From Bacilli bacterium (lineage in GTDB: Bacteria; Bacillota_I; Bacilli_A; RFN20; DUOF01): 64,000 nt of DNA. The DNA lies in NCBI GenBank assembly GCA_017517765.1, contig JAFWYE010000006.1, forward strand, positions 248,001-312,000, given 5' to 3'. Within the stretch, counting starts at the first letter, position 1; each line of letters starts with the position of its first letter. Shown in pieces: positions 1 through 8,153 of the stretch. The translations under genes and the position numbers were made by a program. The notes below the pieces were generated by a model, which made no database searches, was not told where the DNA came from, and was given only the letters and a program-made list of their open reading frames with translations.

Positions 1-42
1 TTAAACACCTTTTCTTCATATAAAAACACCCCATTTAACCTA

Positions 43-71
43 ATAATAACAAACTATACAAAAATTGTCAT
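43..71 (-). promoter_or_regulatory. sigma-A-type promoter for the next gene leftward
   Basis: On the minus strand ATGACA (66-71) and TATTAT (43-48) are separated by 17 bases, a good vegetative promoter. It points out of the window, and an AAAGGTG-like ribosome binding site lies near position 10. The gene it serves starts beyond base 1. Confidence 0.55.
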
Positions 72-100
72 TATTGTGTTAAAAGTATTTTATTTATTAA

Positions 101-142
101 TAAATAAAAAAGTGTATAACTAGCCTTTCAGTTACACACTTT
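101..142 (-). terminator. intrinsic terminator after argS
   Basis: On the minus strand AAGTGTGTAACT pairs with AGTTATACACTT across a short loop and is followed by a T-rich run. It lies just past the argS stop and ends the recX-to-argS operon. Confidence 0.8.
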
Positions 143-150
143 CCATTTTT

Positions 151-1887
151 TTACATTTTATCTATCATATCAATAGCTAATACATTTAATAATTTTTCAA
201 TTACAGAATAAGTTAATTGAGACAATGCCAAATAAGTTTCTTTCTTATTTTCATCTTCTTCATTTAATATGTTATGTTCAGAATAAAATTTGTTATATAA
301 ATTAGCTAAATTAAATAAATAGTCACATATATAACTTAATGTTTTTTCATTAAATGCAGCATCTATTGTTTTTGTTAGTTCTACTAATTTTAGATATATA
401 TTTAGTTCCTCATCACTATAGATTCCCTTAATATCATACTTATCTTTTTTACTTTCTAATTTAGAAAAGATAGAATTGATTCTTACTGCAGTATACAAAA
501 TATATGGTCCTGTTTTTCCTTCAAGAGAAGAAAACTTATCTACATCGAAAATATAGTCTGTATTTCTAAGTGGCAATAAATCAGCATATTTTAAAACCGC
601 TATCGCAAGTTTTCCTGATAATTCTCTTCTTTCATCTCCAACAATTGTTTCTTTTAATTTAGTATATGTAACATCTTCTACCATAGAAACTAATTGCCTT
701 AATTCCATAACTCCACCATCTCTAGTTTTAAATGGTTTACCATCACTACCATTCATAGTACCAAATCCATAAAAATTAAGTTCTGTAGATTCTTTTACTA
801 ATCCTGACTTATAACTAGATCTAAATACTTGTTTAAAATACATCCCTTGTCTATTATCTACAACATAACAAATTTCATCTGGAGAAAATCTTTCCATTCT
901 AGAATAAATAGTTGCTAAATCTCTAGTAGCATAAATTGTTGATCCATCTTTTTTAATTACAATTAGTGGTGGGATTTCAATTTTGTCATCTTCTTTTGCA
1001 ACGTCCATTACTAAAGCACCTTCAGATTCATACAAATATGGATTTAAAATTTTTATTGTATCATCAATATATTTATAACTATCCATTTCGCCTTCCCACA
1101 AATCAAAATCACAATTCAAAATATCATAAACTTGTTTAATATCTTCGCTTGATACTTCAATGATTTGTTTCCATAAATCAACATATGGCTTATATCCTTT
1201 GTCAATTAGAGCAGTAATTTCTCTTACTTCTTCCATTCTCTCTTCATTTTCTTTAGCAGCATTACTGGCACATGGATATATTTCTCCTAAATCAGCTGGA
1301 GTAATATCAATTTTAGGATTACTTCCATCATAGTTATCTTTAAAGAAAATCCAATCAGGATGTCTAAGTTTAAGCTCAGATATAACCATACCAGCTTGTC
1401 TACCAACATCACCTAAATGAACATCTCCAATAACCTTGTGTCCAACAAGCCTATATAATCTTTTTAATGCTTCTCCAATATTTGCACTTCTCATGTGTCC
1501 AACGTGAAGTGCTTTAGCAGCATTAGCTCCCCCATAATCTACAATTACATTTTTTGTTTCTTTTTTGTCTACTAATAAATCAAAATTATCTTTAACTAAA
1601 TTAACATATTCTACTAATTTTTCATTATTAAAAGATAAATTAATAAAACCAGGGCCTGCCATGTTAACATTAGTAAAATATTCATCTTGATTTAATTCTT
1701 CTACTAGTTTTTTAGCTATTTCAATTGGATTAGTACGCAATCTTTTAGCGATTCCCATAACTCCATTGTACTGGAACTGACCTAAATCAGGACGTGATGA
1801 AACACTTAATGTTACTTCATCTTCATAGCCACATTTTTTTAAAGCATCTTCTACTCTTTTTTCTACGATTTTAATAAATGGTTTCAT
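151..1887 (-). CDS. argS: arginyl-tRNA synthetase
   Basis: Class I aminoacyl-tRNA synthetase that charges tRNA-Arg in the cytosol. The 578-residue length is normal for the family. An N-terminal additional domain covers about residues 1-85, the HIGH-type motif is HVGH at 128-131 inside GGANAAKALHVGHMRS, and an all-helical anticodon-binding domain fills about the last 120 residues. No clear KMSK is visible, as is usual for many ArgRS enzymes. The start ATG overlaps the stop of the upstream ABC-F gene (TAATG), so translation is coupled and argS is last in a five-gene leftward operon. Unlike metG and cysS here, it has no T-box or leader of its own. Confidence 0.97.
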   Translation of the reverse strand: MKPFIKIVEKRVEDALKKCGYEDEVTLSVSSRPDLGQFQYNGVMGIAKRLRTNPIEIAKKLVEELNQDEYFTNVNMAGPGFINLSFNNEKLVEYVNLVKDNFDLLVDKKETKNVIVDYGGANAAKALHVGHMRSANIGEALKRLYRLVGHKVIGDVHLGDVGRQAGMVISELKLRHPDWIFFKDNYDGSNPKIDITPADLGEIYPCASNAAKENEERMEEVREITALIDKGYKPYVDLWKQIIEVSSEDIKQVYDILNCDFDLWEGEMDSYKYIDDTIKILNPYLYESEGALVMDVAKEDDKIEIPPLIVIKKDGSTIYATRDLATIYSRMERFSPDEICYVVDNRQGMYFKQVFRSSYKSGLVKESTELNFYGFGTMNGSDGKPFKTRDGGVMELRQLVSMVEDVTYTKLKETIVGDERRELSGKLAIAVLKYADLLPLRNTDYIFDVDKFSSLEGKTGPYILYTAVRINSIFSKLESKKDKYDIKGIYSDEELNIYLKLVELTKTIDAAFNEKTLSYICDYLFNLANLYNKFYSEHNILNEEDENKKETYLALSQLTYSVIEKLLNVLAIDMIDKM

Positions 1888-3467
1888 TACTTACCTCCAT
1901 ACTCTAAATATTCATCATAAGTACAAGACTTATCGAATACTTTTTTATTATCTTCTATAACAATAATTCTATTAGCAACTGTACTATTGATTTCATGGTC
2001 GTGACTATAAAATAATACATTTCCTTTAAAGTTAGTCATCCCCTTGTTTAATGATGTTATAGTTTCAAGATCAAGATGGTTACTTGGATCATTCATAATA
2101 AGCACATTGGCATTACTTAACATTTCTTTAGCTAACATACATCTAACCTTTTCTCCACCAGATAATACAGAAGCTTTTTTAGTTGCTTCTTCTCTAGTAA
2201 ATAAAAGCCTACCAAGCCATCCCCTAAGGAATGTTTCTGTTTGATCCTTAGAAAATCTTCTTAACCAATCAATAAGGGTTAATTGGCACCCATCAAAATA
2301 TTCATCACTATTGTTCATTAAATAACTAGTAGTAATTGTCTTACCCCATTTTACTTCTCCACTATCAGGAGTTTCTTTTCCCGCCAAGATATCGAAAAGC
2401 ATAGTAATATTTAGTGTATTTGAAGATAAAAACGCTATCTTATCATTTTTATGTACAGTAAAAGACACATCTTTAAAATAGCCTTCTTTAGTTAAATTTT
2501 CTACCATCAAAATATCATTACCAATTTCTCTATCATATCTAAAGTCGATGAATGGATATCTTCTATTGCTAACTTTAATTTCTTCAATAGTTAGCTTTTC
2601 TAATTCTTTTTTTCTTGATGTTGCTTGCTTAGACTTTGCAGCATTAGCACTGAATCTAGCAATAAACTCTTGTAGTTCTTTAGCTTTAGCTTCATTTCTT
2701 TTATTTAATTCCTTTGCTTGCTTTTGCATTAATTGGCTTGTTTCATACCAGAAGTCATAGTTACCAACATACATATTAATCTCGCCATAATCAACATCAC
2801 AAATGTGAGTACATACCTTGTTTAAAAAGTGTCTATCATGAGATACAGTTATAACAGTATTCTCAAAATTAAGAAGAAAATCTTCTAACCATTTTACAGT
2901 TTCAATATCAAGGTTATTAGTAGGCTCATCTAAAATAAGAACGTCTGGATTTCCAAATAAAGCTTGTGCCAATAATACTTTTACTTTATCTTTAAAATCC
3001 AAATCTTGCATAAGCATATCTGTTTGATCTTCACTTATGCCTAATCCACTAAGTAACATTCTAGCATCAGTTTCCGCATTCCAGCCATCCATATTAGCAA
3101 ATTCCATTTCTAAATCACTAGCTAAAATTCCATCCTCTTCACTAAAATCTTCTTTTGCATATAAAGCTTCTTTTTTATCCATTATTTCTACTAATTTTTT
3201 ATTTCCCAAAAGAACACATCTTAGTACTGTTTCATTATCAAAAGCATTTTGATTTTGATTTAAAACAGAAATTCTTTCGTTTTTTCCAACAATAACTTCA
3301 CCTTTATTTGGCTCAATTTCTCCAGACAATATTTTTAAAAAAGTTGATTTACCTGCACCATTAGCTCCAATAAATCCATAACAGTTACCATTTGTAAATT
3401 TCAAATTTACTTCTTTAAATAATACTCTTCCACCATATTGAAGACTAACGTTAATTGCCTCTAACAT
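1887..3467 (-). CDS. ykpA: ABC-F family ATPase, YkpA type
   Basis: Soluble tandem ATP-binding cassette protein of the ABC-F family, whose members act on ribosomes rather than in membranes. The first cassette has Walker A GANGAGKST (about 34-42) and Walker B with LDEPTNNLD. The linker contains the RFSANAAKSKQATSRKK segment typical of YkpA/YbiT proteins. The second cassette has a degenerate P-loop (FLSSNTLNIT) but an intact LSGGEKVR signature, and its Walker B end reads NDPSNHLD. From memory, degeneration of the second P-loop is also seen in Bacillus YkpA, so it is probably a family trait. The gene overlaps the PAP2 gene upstream by 17 bases and argS downstream by one base. The molecular role is not established. 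Confidence 0.88.
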   Translation of the reverse strand: MLEAINVSLQYGGRVLFKEVNLKFTNGNCYGFIGANGAGKSTFLKILSGEIEPNKGEVIVGKNERISVLNQNQNAFDNETVLRCVLLGNKKLVEIMDKKEALYAKEDFSEEDGILASDLEMEFANMDGWNAETDARMLLSGLGISEDQTDMLMQDLDFKDKVKVLLAQALFGNPDVLILDEPTNNLDIETVKWLEDFLLNFENTVITVSHDRHFLNKVCTHICDVDYGEINMYVGNYDFWYETSQLMQKQAKELNKRNEAKAKELQEFIARFSANAAKSKQATSRKKELEKLTIEEIKVSNRRYPFIDFRYDREIGNDILMVENLTKEGYFKDVSFTVHKNDKIAFLSSNTLNITMLFDILAGKETPDSGEVKWGKTITTSYLMNNSDEYFDGCQLTLIDWLRRFSKDQTETFLRGWLGRLLFTREEATKKASVLSGGEKVRCMLAKEMLSNANVLIMNDPSNHLDLETITSLNKGMTNFKGNVLFYSHDHEINSTVANRIIVIEDNKKVFDKSCTYDEYLEYGGK

Positions 3468-4326
3468 TCAACCACCCTTTCTTAATAAATACAATATAAC
3501 AAACTATATAACATATTGTTGTACATCCAAACCCAAATAGTACATCACTTGCATAATGAGCTCCAATGCAAACTCTTGATAGAGCAATCATAAATGTATA
3601 TGCAAATGCAATAGCAAGAGTAAGAGGAGCTAACCACTTCTTATTTGAAAGTTTAAGTGGGATTAAAGTAGTAGTTAATAAACATGCTGCACTCGCTGTA
3701 TGACCACTAGGGAATGATTTATAATTATCCCCATTAAGGCCTCCTAAGAATTCTCTAATAGTCAAAAAATTTGTGAATTCACTATAATTTTCATCAAGGG
3801 CTCTAAACCTAGCTCTACCCATAACATGCTTTACAACTTGCACACCAGCAAAAGATGCAACTGAGACAATAAGCATAATTAATGACACATCTCTAAGTTT
3901 TTCTAAATTATTAACATCAAACTTTTGAAATAATAAGAAAAATAAAACATAAACTAACAAACTACTAATAGCCAGTAACACTTGTTGAGTTAATCCTAAC
4001 TCACTAGAAAAGAACTCTTCAAATATTCCCTCTATAAGTCTAATACTTGCTATATAAACAACTAAAAATCCCACAAAGTTAGCAATAAGTTGCCATAACT
4101 TTGTTTTGTTAGTTCTTCCATAAACAAGCCCAAATAATAATGGCCCAATATAAATTGGGAACTCTCCTATTGCTGCACATGTCTTTAAAAATAAGTTTGG
4201 ATTTTGTAAATTATCAGTTGCTAGAGCAATAGAGATATTTAAATCAAAAAAGAAAAAAGTAACAGCTAATGAAAGAAACAAAGTTCCTCCTATAGCAGCA
4301 AAAATAATCCATAATTTTTTACTCAT
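3451..4326 (-). CDS. PAP2-family membrane phosphatase
   Basis: Integral membrane protein of 291 residues with six or more hydrophobic segments. The PAP2 acid-phosphatase signature is present in order: K-x6-R in KHVMGRAR, FPSGHTASA, and SRVCIGAHYASD carrying the catalytic histidine and aspartate. Members dephosphorylate lipid phosphates such as undecaprenyl pyrophosphate or phosphatidylglycerophosphate at the outer face of the membrane; the substrate cannot be told from sequence. It sits in the operon between yhaM and the ABC-F gene, two bases after the yhaM stop. Confidence 0.87.
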   Translation of the reverse strand: MSKKLWIIFAAIGGTLFLSLAVTFFFFDLNISIALATDNLQNPNLFLKTCAAIGEFPIYIGPLLFGLVYGRTNKTKLWQLIANFVGFLVVYIASIRLIEGIFEEFFSSELGLTQQVLLAISSLLVYVLFFLLFQKFDVNNLEKLRDVSLIMLIVSVASFAGVQVVKHVMGRARFRALDENYSEFTNFLTIREFLGGLNGDNYKSFPSGHTASAACLLTTTLIPLKLSNKKWLAPLTLAIAFAYTFMIALSRVCIGAHYASDVLFGFGCTTICYIVCYIVFIKKGWLNVRGN

Positions 4327-4328
4327 CC

Positions 4329-5267
4329 CTATTCTCCTTTACTAAATGGCTTGTAGAAATTTCTATCTTCTAAAGCGAATTGTCTAGGAGTAAATTCTCC
4401 TTCTTCAATTTGATTAAGTGCCTTATCAATCGCAGTCATTCTAGAATCGATATTATCTATAAAATGAAGTAATTCTGCTTCCTTTGTCATAGGTAGAACA
4501 GGTGAACCAAAATCATATTGACCATGGTGAGATAAAATCATGTGTTGCAACAAAACACTAGTCTCTCCATTAATGCCTAAATTCTTACATGTTTCAGCAA
4601 CCTCTGCATTGATAATAGAAATATGACCAAGCAATTTTCCTGCAGTAGTATACTTAGGCAAAATTGGCCCACTAAGTTCAATTGTTTTTCCAATGTCATG
4701 TAATATAATTCCTGCAAATAGCAAAGATGTATTAACAGTATAAATTGTACTTAATAGTTCACCAACTTTTAACATTGAAGTTGTATGGTGTAATAATCCT
4801 GAAGCATATTCGTGATGATTCTTTGTTGCAGCAGGATAATTAGATAAAGAAATATAGTGATTTTTAATAACCTCTTCAACTACTCTTTTTATTTCTTTAT
4901 CAGTAATTTTTTCTACATACTCAAACAATACTTTTTGTAAATCATTTCTACTTACAGGAGCACTTGCTATAAATTGACTAACATCAAGATCAGCATCATT
5001 TACAAGTCCAACTTTAGAGACTTTCAATTGGAAATCATTTTTGTAAAGCAATACATCGCCTTCAACAAATATGATTGAACCTTGCTTAATTACTTTTTCA
5101 TCAAATTCTTCTATTTCCCATTTCTTAGCTTCAATTGTCCCACTAGAATCTTGTAAAACAATATTTAAATATCCACTACCCTTGGCAGTTATTCCTCTAG
5201 TAACATTATTTACCAAGAAATTTTGACTTATTTTATCATTCTCTACAAATTCTTTAATTAATTTCAC
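4329..5267 (-). CDS. yhaM: 3'-5' exoribonuclease YhaM (OB fold plus HD domain)
   Basis: About residues 10-90 form an OB-fold nucleic-acid-binding domain (ITAKGSGYLNIVLQDSSG). An HD phosphohydrolase domain follows, with HHTTSML, the LHDIGK motif and a later HHGQYDFGSP. This arrangement and length match YhaM/CbfI, which trims RNA and DNA 3' ends. I place the start at GTG 5267, because an AAAGGAG site lies 8 bases upstream and gives the standard N-terminus MKLIKEF. The reading frame extends further but would bury that ribosome binding site. It overlaps the end of recX by 14 bases. Confidence 0.88.
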   Translation of the reverse strand: MKLIKEFVENDKISQNFLVNNVTRGITAKGSGYLNIVLQDSSGTIEAKKWEIEEFDEKVIKQGSIIFVEGDVLLYKNDFQLKVSKVGLVNDADLDVSQFIASAPVSRNDLQKVLFEYVEKITDKEIKRVVEEVIKNHYISLSNYPAATKNHHEYASGLLHHTTSMLKVGELLSTIYTVNTSLLFAGIILHDIGKTIELSGPILPKYTTAGKLLGHISIINAEVAETCKNLGINGETSVLLQHMILSHHGQYDFGSPVLPMTKEAELLHFIDNIDSRMTAIDKALNQIEEGEFTPRQFALEDRNFYKPFSKGE

Positions 5268-6024
5268 AATTAACACTCCTTTCAATAGCGCTTTTAATTA
5301 TAGCATAATTAAAGCCTTTAGAAAGTAGCTTTCTTGTTATTTTGGCAATATTTTGCTCATTTCTATCTTTTGTTTTAAAAAACTTAGCAATTTCTTCTTC
5401 AACAATTGCCTTTTCATCTCTTTGAGGTAGCTCAATATAAGAAAAAACCTCATCTTTTAAGTAGCCATTATTAACTAATTTGGCTATGACATATTGTTTC
5501 ATTACACTATTAGAGTTCTTCTTTCCAAGTTTAATATATTTATCCACCAGATATTTGATATTATTAATATACCTATCCCTATCATTAAACTTCTCAATAT
5601 ATTCATCATAGTTACCACTAACATATCTTTTTAGTAATGCTTCTTTCATTTTTGTGACACCTTTTTTATTTACAAGGCAAGAGATAACTATAGACTCAGC
5701 CAAATCCACATCATTTATAAATCCACTTTTTTCTAAATCAGAAATTATTTTATTAACTATTTCATCTTTCAAATTTGAAGAAGACAAATAATTAAAACAC
5801 TCCTTTTTAGATAGTCTTTTCCTAGAAATTTTATTAATTAGTTCAGCTTTTATCTTAGATATTTCATCACTTTTTTTTAATTCGTTTATCCTTCTTTGAT
5901 CTATTGATTCTCCTATAAGGATATAGTTACTAGAGTAAGTATCTAAAGACAATTCAAAAACTATGTTTTCACTACAAATAACCTCTACATTTTTCTTCTT
6001 TATTTTAATCTCTTTAACAATCAT
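5254..6024 (-). CDS. recX: regulatory protein RecX
   Basis: RecX family, small helical proteins that bind RecA filaments and limit recombination. The protein has 256 residues, with tandem three-helix repeats. Recognisable blocks are LSKKECFNYL (about 71-80), LEKSGFINDVDLAESIV (about 97-113) and a C-terminal repeat ending LLSKGFNYAIIKSAIE. It is the first gene of the leftward operon and has a weak GGTGAT ribosome binding site. recA is not in the window. Confidence 0.85.
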   Translation of the reverse strand: MIVKEIKIKKKNVEVICSENIVFELSLDTYSSNYILIGESIDQRRINELKKSDEISKIKAELINKISRKRLSKKECFNYLSSSNLKDEIVNKIISDLEKSGFINDVDLAESIVISCLVNKKGVTKMKEALLKRYVSGNYDEYIEKFNDRDRYINNIKYLVDKYIKLGKKNSNSVMKQYVIAKLVNNGYLKDEVFSYIELPQRDEKAIVEEEIAKFFKTKDRNEQNIAKITRKLLSKGFNYAIIKSAIERSVNCEIN

Positions 6025-6039
6025 ATTATCACCAAAAAG

Positions 6040-6048
6040 ATTATATCA
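6040..6048 (-). promoter_or_regulatory. extended -10 promoter of the recX operon
   Basis: TGATATAAT on the minus strand is an extended -10 element 16 bases upstream of the recX start codon. No good -35 is visible. The start site would give a very short leader. Confidence 0.5.
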
Positions 6049-6122
6049 CATTGAGTTATTTTATTATATAATTAGATATAATAAACCCGCCAATTATAAT
6101 AACTACAAACAGATAAAACACT

Positions 6123-6551
6123 CTAAATGGCATAGCTTATCATATCCCAAAAAATCATACACAAACAAGCAATCGAATACACATCAAATAAATGATTAAA
6201 ATTCATTAAGTGCTTATGTGAAAGCATTGTATTTTTACATAATCTGTATACAAATGAAATTGCAAAATATACCAATACTAAATATCCTAAAATTAAATTT
6301 ATATTCCCTAATGGATAAACTAAATTTATTGTAATAATCATAAATGAAATAATAATCAACTTATAGCTTATTTGAGATTTAAGTTTTTCTTTTTCTTCTT
6401 TCTCTAATTTTTTATATTCTTTTTTAAAACAAAAATAATAACTTACTGCACCAATCAATGATAAAAGCAAATAAATAGTGCAAAAAAGTGTATCACTTGA
6501 AAATAAACTAAGTAAAATGCAAACAATTAAAAGTTCAATTCCCACCATCAT
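6123..6551 (-). CDS. hypothetical multi-pass membrane protein
   Basis: Not recognised. The 142-residue protein has about five hydrophobic helices and a charged cytoplasmic loop, KKEYKKLEKEEKEKLK, between the second and third. I chose ATG 6551, the first ATG after GGGTGATTTTT; the gene overlaps the preceding coding region by 17 bases. It is the last gene of a four-gene cluster in which every junction overlaps, so the products are probably made together. Base composition is more AT-rich than in the neighbouring housekeeping genes. Confidence 0.6.
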   Translation of the reverse strand: MMVGIELLIVCILLSLFSSDTLFCTIYLLLSLIGAVSYYFCFKKEYKKLEKEEKEKLKSQISYKLIIISFMIITINLVYPLGNINLILGYLVLVYFAISFVYRLCKNTMLSHKHLMNFNHLFDVYSIACLCMIFWDMISYAI

Positions 6552-6873
6552 AAAAATCACCCTTTCTTATAAAAATTCTTTCAGTTTTTTCTTTTAAAAA
6601 TATTCCTTTTTTTATTTCTTTCTTTATTATAATTTCGCTACTACTAACCTTTTCCAAACTAATATTTTTATACTTTTTTTCTATATATAATTCTATTTTT
6701 TTATAATCAAAAACAATTAATATATTTTCTCCTTCTTTATATTCTAAACATTCCGATTTTATAAAATATTCTAACTCATTAAATTCTTTCTCAGACAAGC
6801 TAGTTTCTTTCTCTAATGCCACAAAATTCATGAGTATTATACAAATGATATAAACAATAAATCTTTTAATCAT
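6535..6873 (-). CDS. hypothetical small exported or anchored protein
   Basis: Not recognised. Residues 1-20 (MIKRFIVYIICIILMNFVAL) form a signal peptide or N-terminal anchor. About 90 residues rich in Lys, Glu and Ile follow, with alternating beta-type and charged segments. The start ATG overlaps the stop of the preceding gene (ATGATTAA), and the end overlaps the next gene, indicating coupled translation. It may be the partner of the larger secreted protein encoded just upstream. Confidence 0.6.
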   Translation of the reverse strand: MIKRFIVYIICIILMNFVALEKETSLSEKEFNELEYFIKSECLEYKEGENILIVFDYKKIELYIEKKYKNISLEKVSSSEIIIKKEIKKGIFLKEKTERIFIRKGDFYDGGN

Positions 6874-7759
6874 AGCTTTCTCTTTCTAAGCAATATTTAC
6901 TATTTTCACATTCACCAAACAGTAAATCACTTGTCGATACATTAAATTCAATATCAATTTCAATTATTCCTTTGATAACAATTTTACATGTGTATTCTCT
7001 ATATTCCTCTAAAAAAGGAAAATAAACCATTTTTGTAACTATATACTTATCACTATAATCATCTGTATATATAAATTCAGGTAGCCCTAAATAATGTTCT
7101 TCTAAAAGAGTAAAACTATATTGATCATTATTTTTTATTACTCCAAGAAGAATCTTATAACCTTCACTATAAATTAATTCATACCCATTTATATTTTCTT
7201 TAATTTCCAAATATATTTCTTCACTCGTTAAATCATAATTTGAATAAACATGAATATTTTCTATATTTAAATAATTAAAATCCAAGAAAAGATTTGTAGG
7301 TAAATATAGAATTTTAAATTCACTATATTCATTAACAACACGACCATTATAATAACTGCTTTTGTAAAACTCATTACATTCTCTTTTCCTATCATTTAAA
7401 AAACACTTATTATTTTCTTTTAGATCAAATCTCACTCTGTTTACAATCTTCTCTTCTTTCCAATTAACACTTACATAAACATGTATATTATTTTGATAAA
7501 TATAATCTAAAGTTGCTTTTGCATTTTTTTCTCCTATAACCTTTATAGAATTATTATAATTAATCAAGTTCACTTCATTATTATCATATATTTCAAAAGT
7601 AACATTTAGTTCATGACTATTAATATAATCGCTATCAAAATCAAAGCTAAACTGAATTTTTTCTCCAATGCTACTGTAGCATTCTATTCGCTCAACATTC
7701 ACATAATTGGCGCTAACACTATTTAGCAAAACACTAAAAATAATGAATAGTTTATGCAT
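6866..7759 (-). CDS. hypothetical secreted protein
   Basis: Not recognised. It begins with a clear signal peptide, MHKLFIIFSVLLNSVSA, probably cleaved after SVSA. About 280 residues rich in Tyr, Asn, Ile and Glu follow, with a beta-strand-like pattern and cysteines at CYSS, CFL, CNEF, CK and GECENSKYCLE that could form disulphides. I start at ATG 7759, which overlaps the previous stop as ATGCATAA; the longer frame from 7780 would put extra residues before the signal peptide. It may be a surface or pilus-like protein, but nothing proves this. Confidence 0.62.
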   Translation of the reverse strand: MHKLFIIFSVLLNSVSANYVNVERIECYSSIGEKIQFSFDFDSDYINSHELNVTFEIYDNNEVNLINYNNSIKVIGEKNAKATLDYIYQNNIHVYVSVNWKEEKIVNRVRFDLKENNKCFLNDRKRECNEFYKSSYYNGRVVNEYSEFKILYLPTNLFLDFNYLNIENIHVYSNYDLTSEEIYLEIKENINGYELIYSEGYKILLGVIKNNDQYSFTLLEEHYLGLPEFIYTDDYSDKYIVTKMVYFPFLEEYREYTCKIVIKGIIEIDIEFNVSTSDLLFGECENSKYCLERESYD

Positions 7760-8102
7760 AAAATAGCCCAAGAAAATCATTCATATATTTCTTTTTTAAC
7801 CTATAATATGTGCTCCTAGAATAATAATTAAACCACCAGGTTTTATCTTGATTGAATCCAAAAAATTCTTTTTTTAAAAACATTGAACACTCCCAATCTA
7901 AAAGTTCCAAAATGGACTCAATTTTATTCTGGAGTGAATAATAGTATGTATATTTATTTTCACTATCAATATAATTATTTACATTTTCCCCTATAAGACT
8001 TCCTTTTAAAACATCAATCCCTTTCAAGTCAACAATCTTAAACTTCTTATACTCTTTTGCATACTCCCTCATTATCTTTTCGCTATTTTTGTATGTTAAC
8101 AT
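7752..8102 (-). CDS. small protein with helix-turn-helix-like C-terminus
   Basis: First gene of the four-gene cluster, 116 residues. The C-terminal part (TWWFNYYSRSTYYRLKKKYM) resembles the C-terminal helix-turn-helix of ArpU-like phage activators and the MG284/MPN403 family of Mycoplasma and relatives. A DNA-binding role is therefore plausible but not shown. The N-terminal half is charged and helical. Its ribosome binding site AAGGAGG lies inside the 3' arm of a perfect 10-bp hairpin (8106-8149), so its translation or transcription may be controlled there. Confidence 0.55.
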   Translation of the reverse strand: MLTYKNSEKIMREYAKEYKKFKIVDLKGIDVLKGSLIGENVNNYIDSENKYTYYYSLQNKIESILELLDWECSMFLKKEFFGFNQDKTWWFNYYSRSTYYRLKKKYMNDFLGLFYA

Positions 8103-8105
8103 ATA

Positions 8106-8149
8106 AAAAACCTCCTTAATAACTTACATACCGTCAATTGGAGGTTTTT
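8106..8149 (-). terminator. terminator hairpin that also buries a ribosome binding site
   Basis: On the minus strand AAAAACCTCC (8140-8149) and GGAGGTTTTT (8106-8115) form a perfect 10-bp stem around a 24-base loop, with further T residues after it. It follows the GGDEF-EAL gene stop. The GGAGG of the 3' arm is the ribosome binding site for the gene starting at 8102. The same hairpin can thus end one transcript and block translation on read-through RNA. Confidence 0.7.
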
Positions 8150-8153
8150 ACTT

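Noticed and set aside
2044..3252. Open frames on the plus strand opposite the ABC-F gene, and similar antisense frames opposite pnp, rpsB, alaS, tsf and others
   Set aside because: They have no ribosome binding sites, their products are low-complexity or hydrophobic by chance, and they lie entirely inside strongly conserved genes on the other strand.
1887..3467. Loss of the second Walker A motif in the ABC-F protein as a sign of pseudogenisation
   Set aside because: Bacillus YkpA, recalled from memory, has a similarly altered second P-loop, so it looks like a family trait rather than decay.
6123..6873. TGA as a tryptophan codon (Mycoplasma-type code)
   Set aside because: Frames end at TGA with sensible overlaps (for example before 6535), conserved Trp residues are TGG, and spore genes argue against Mollicutes.
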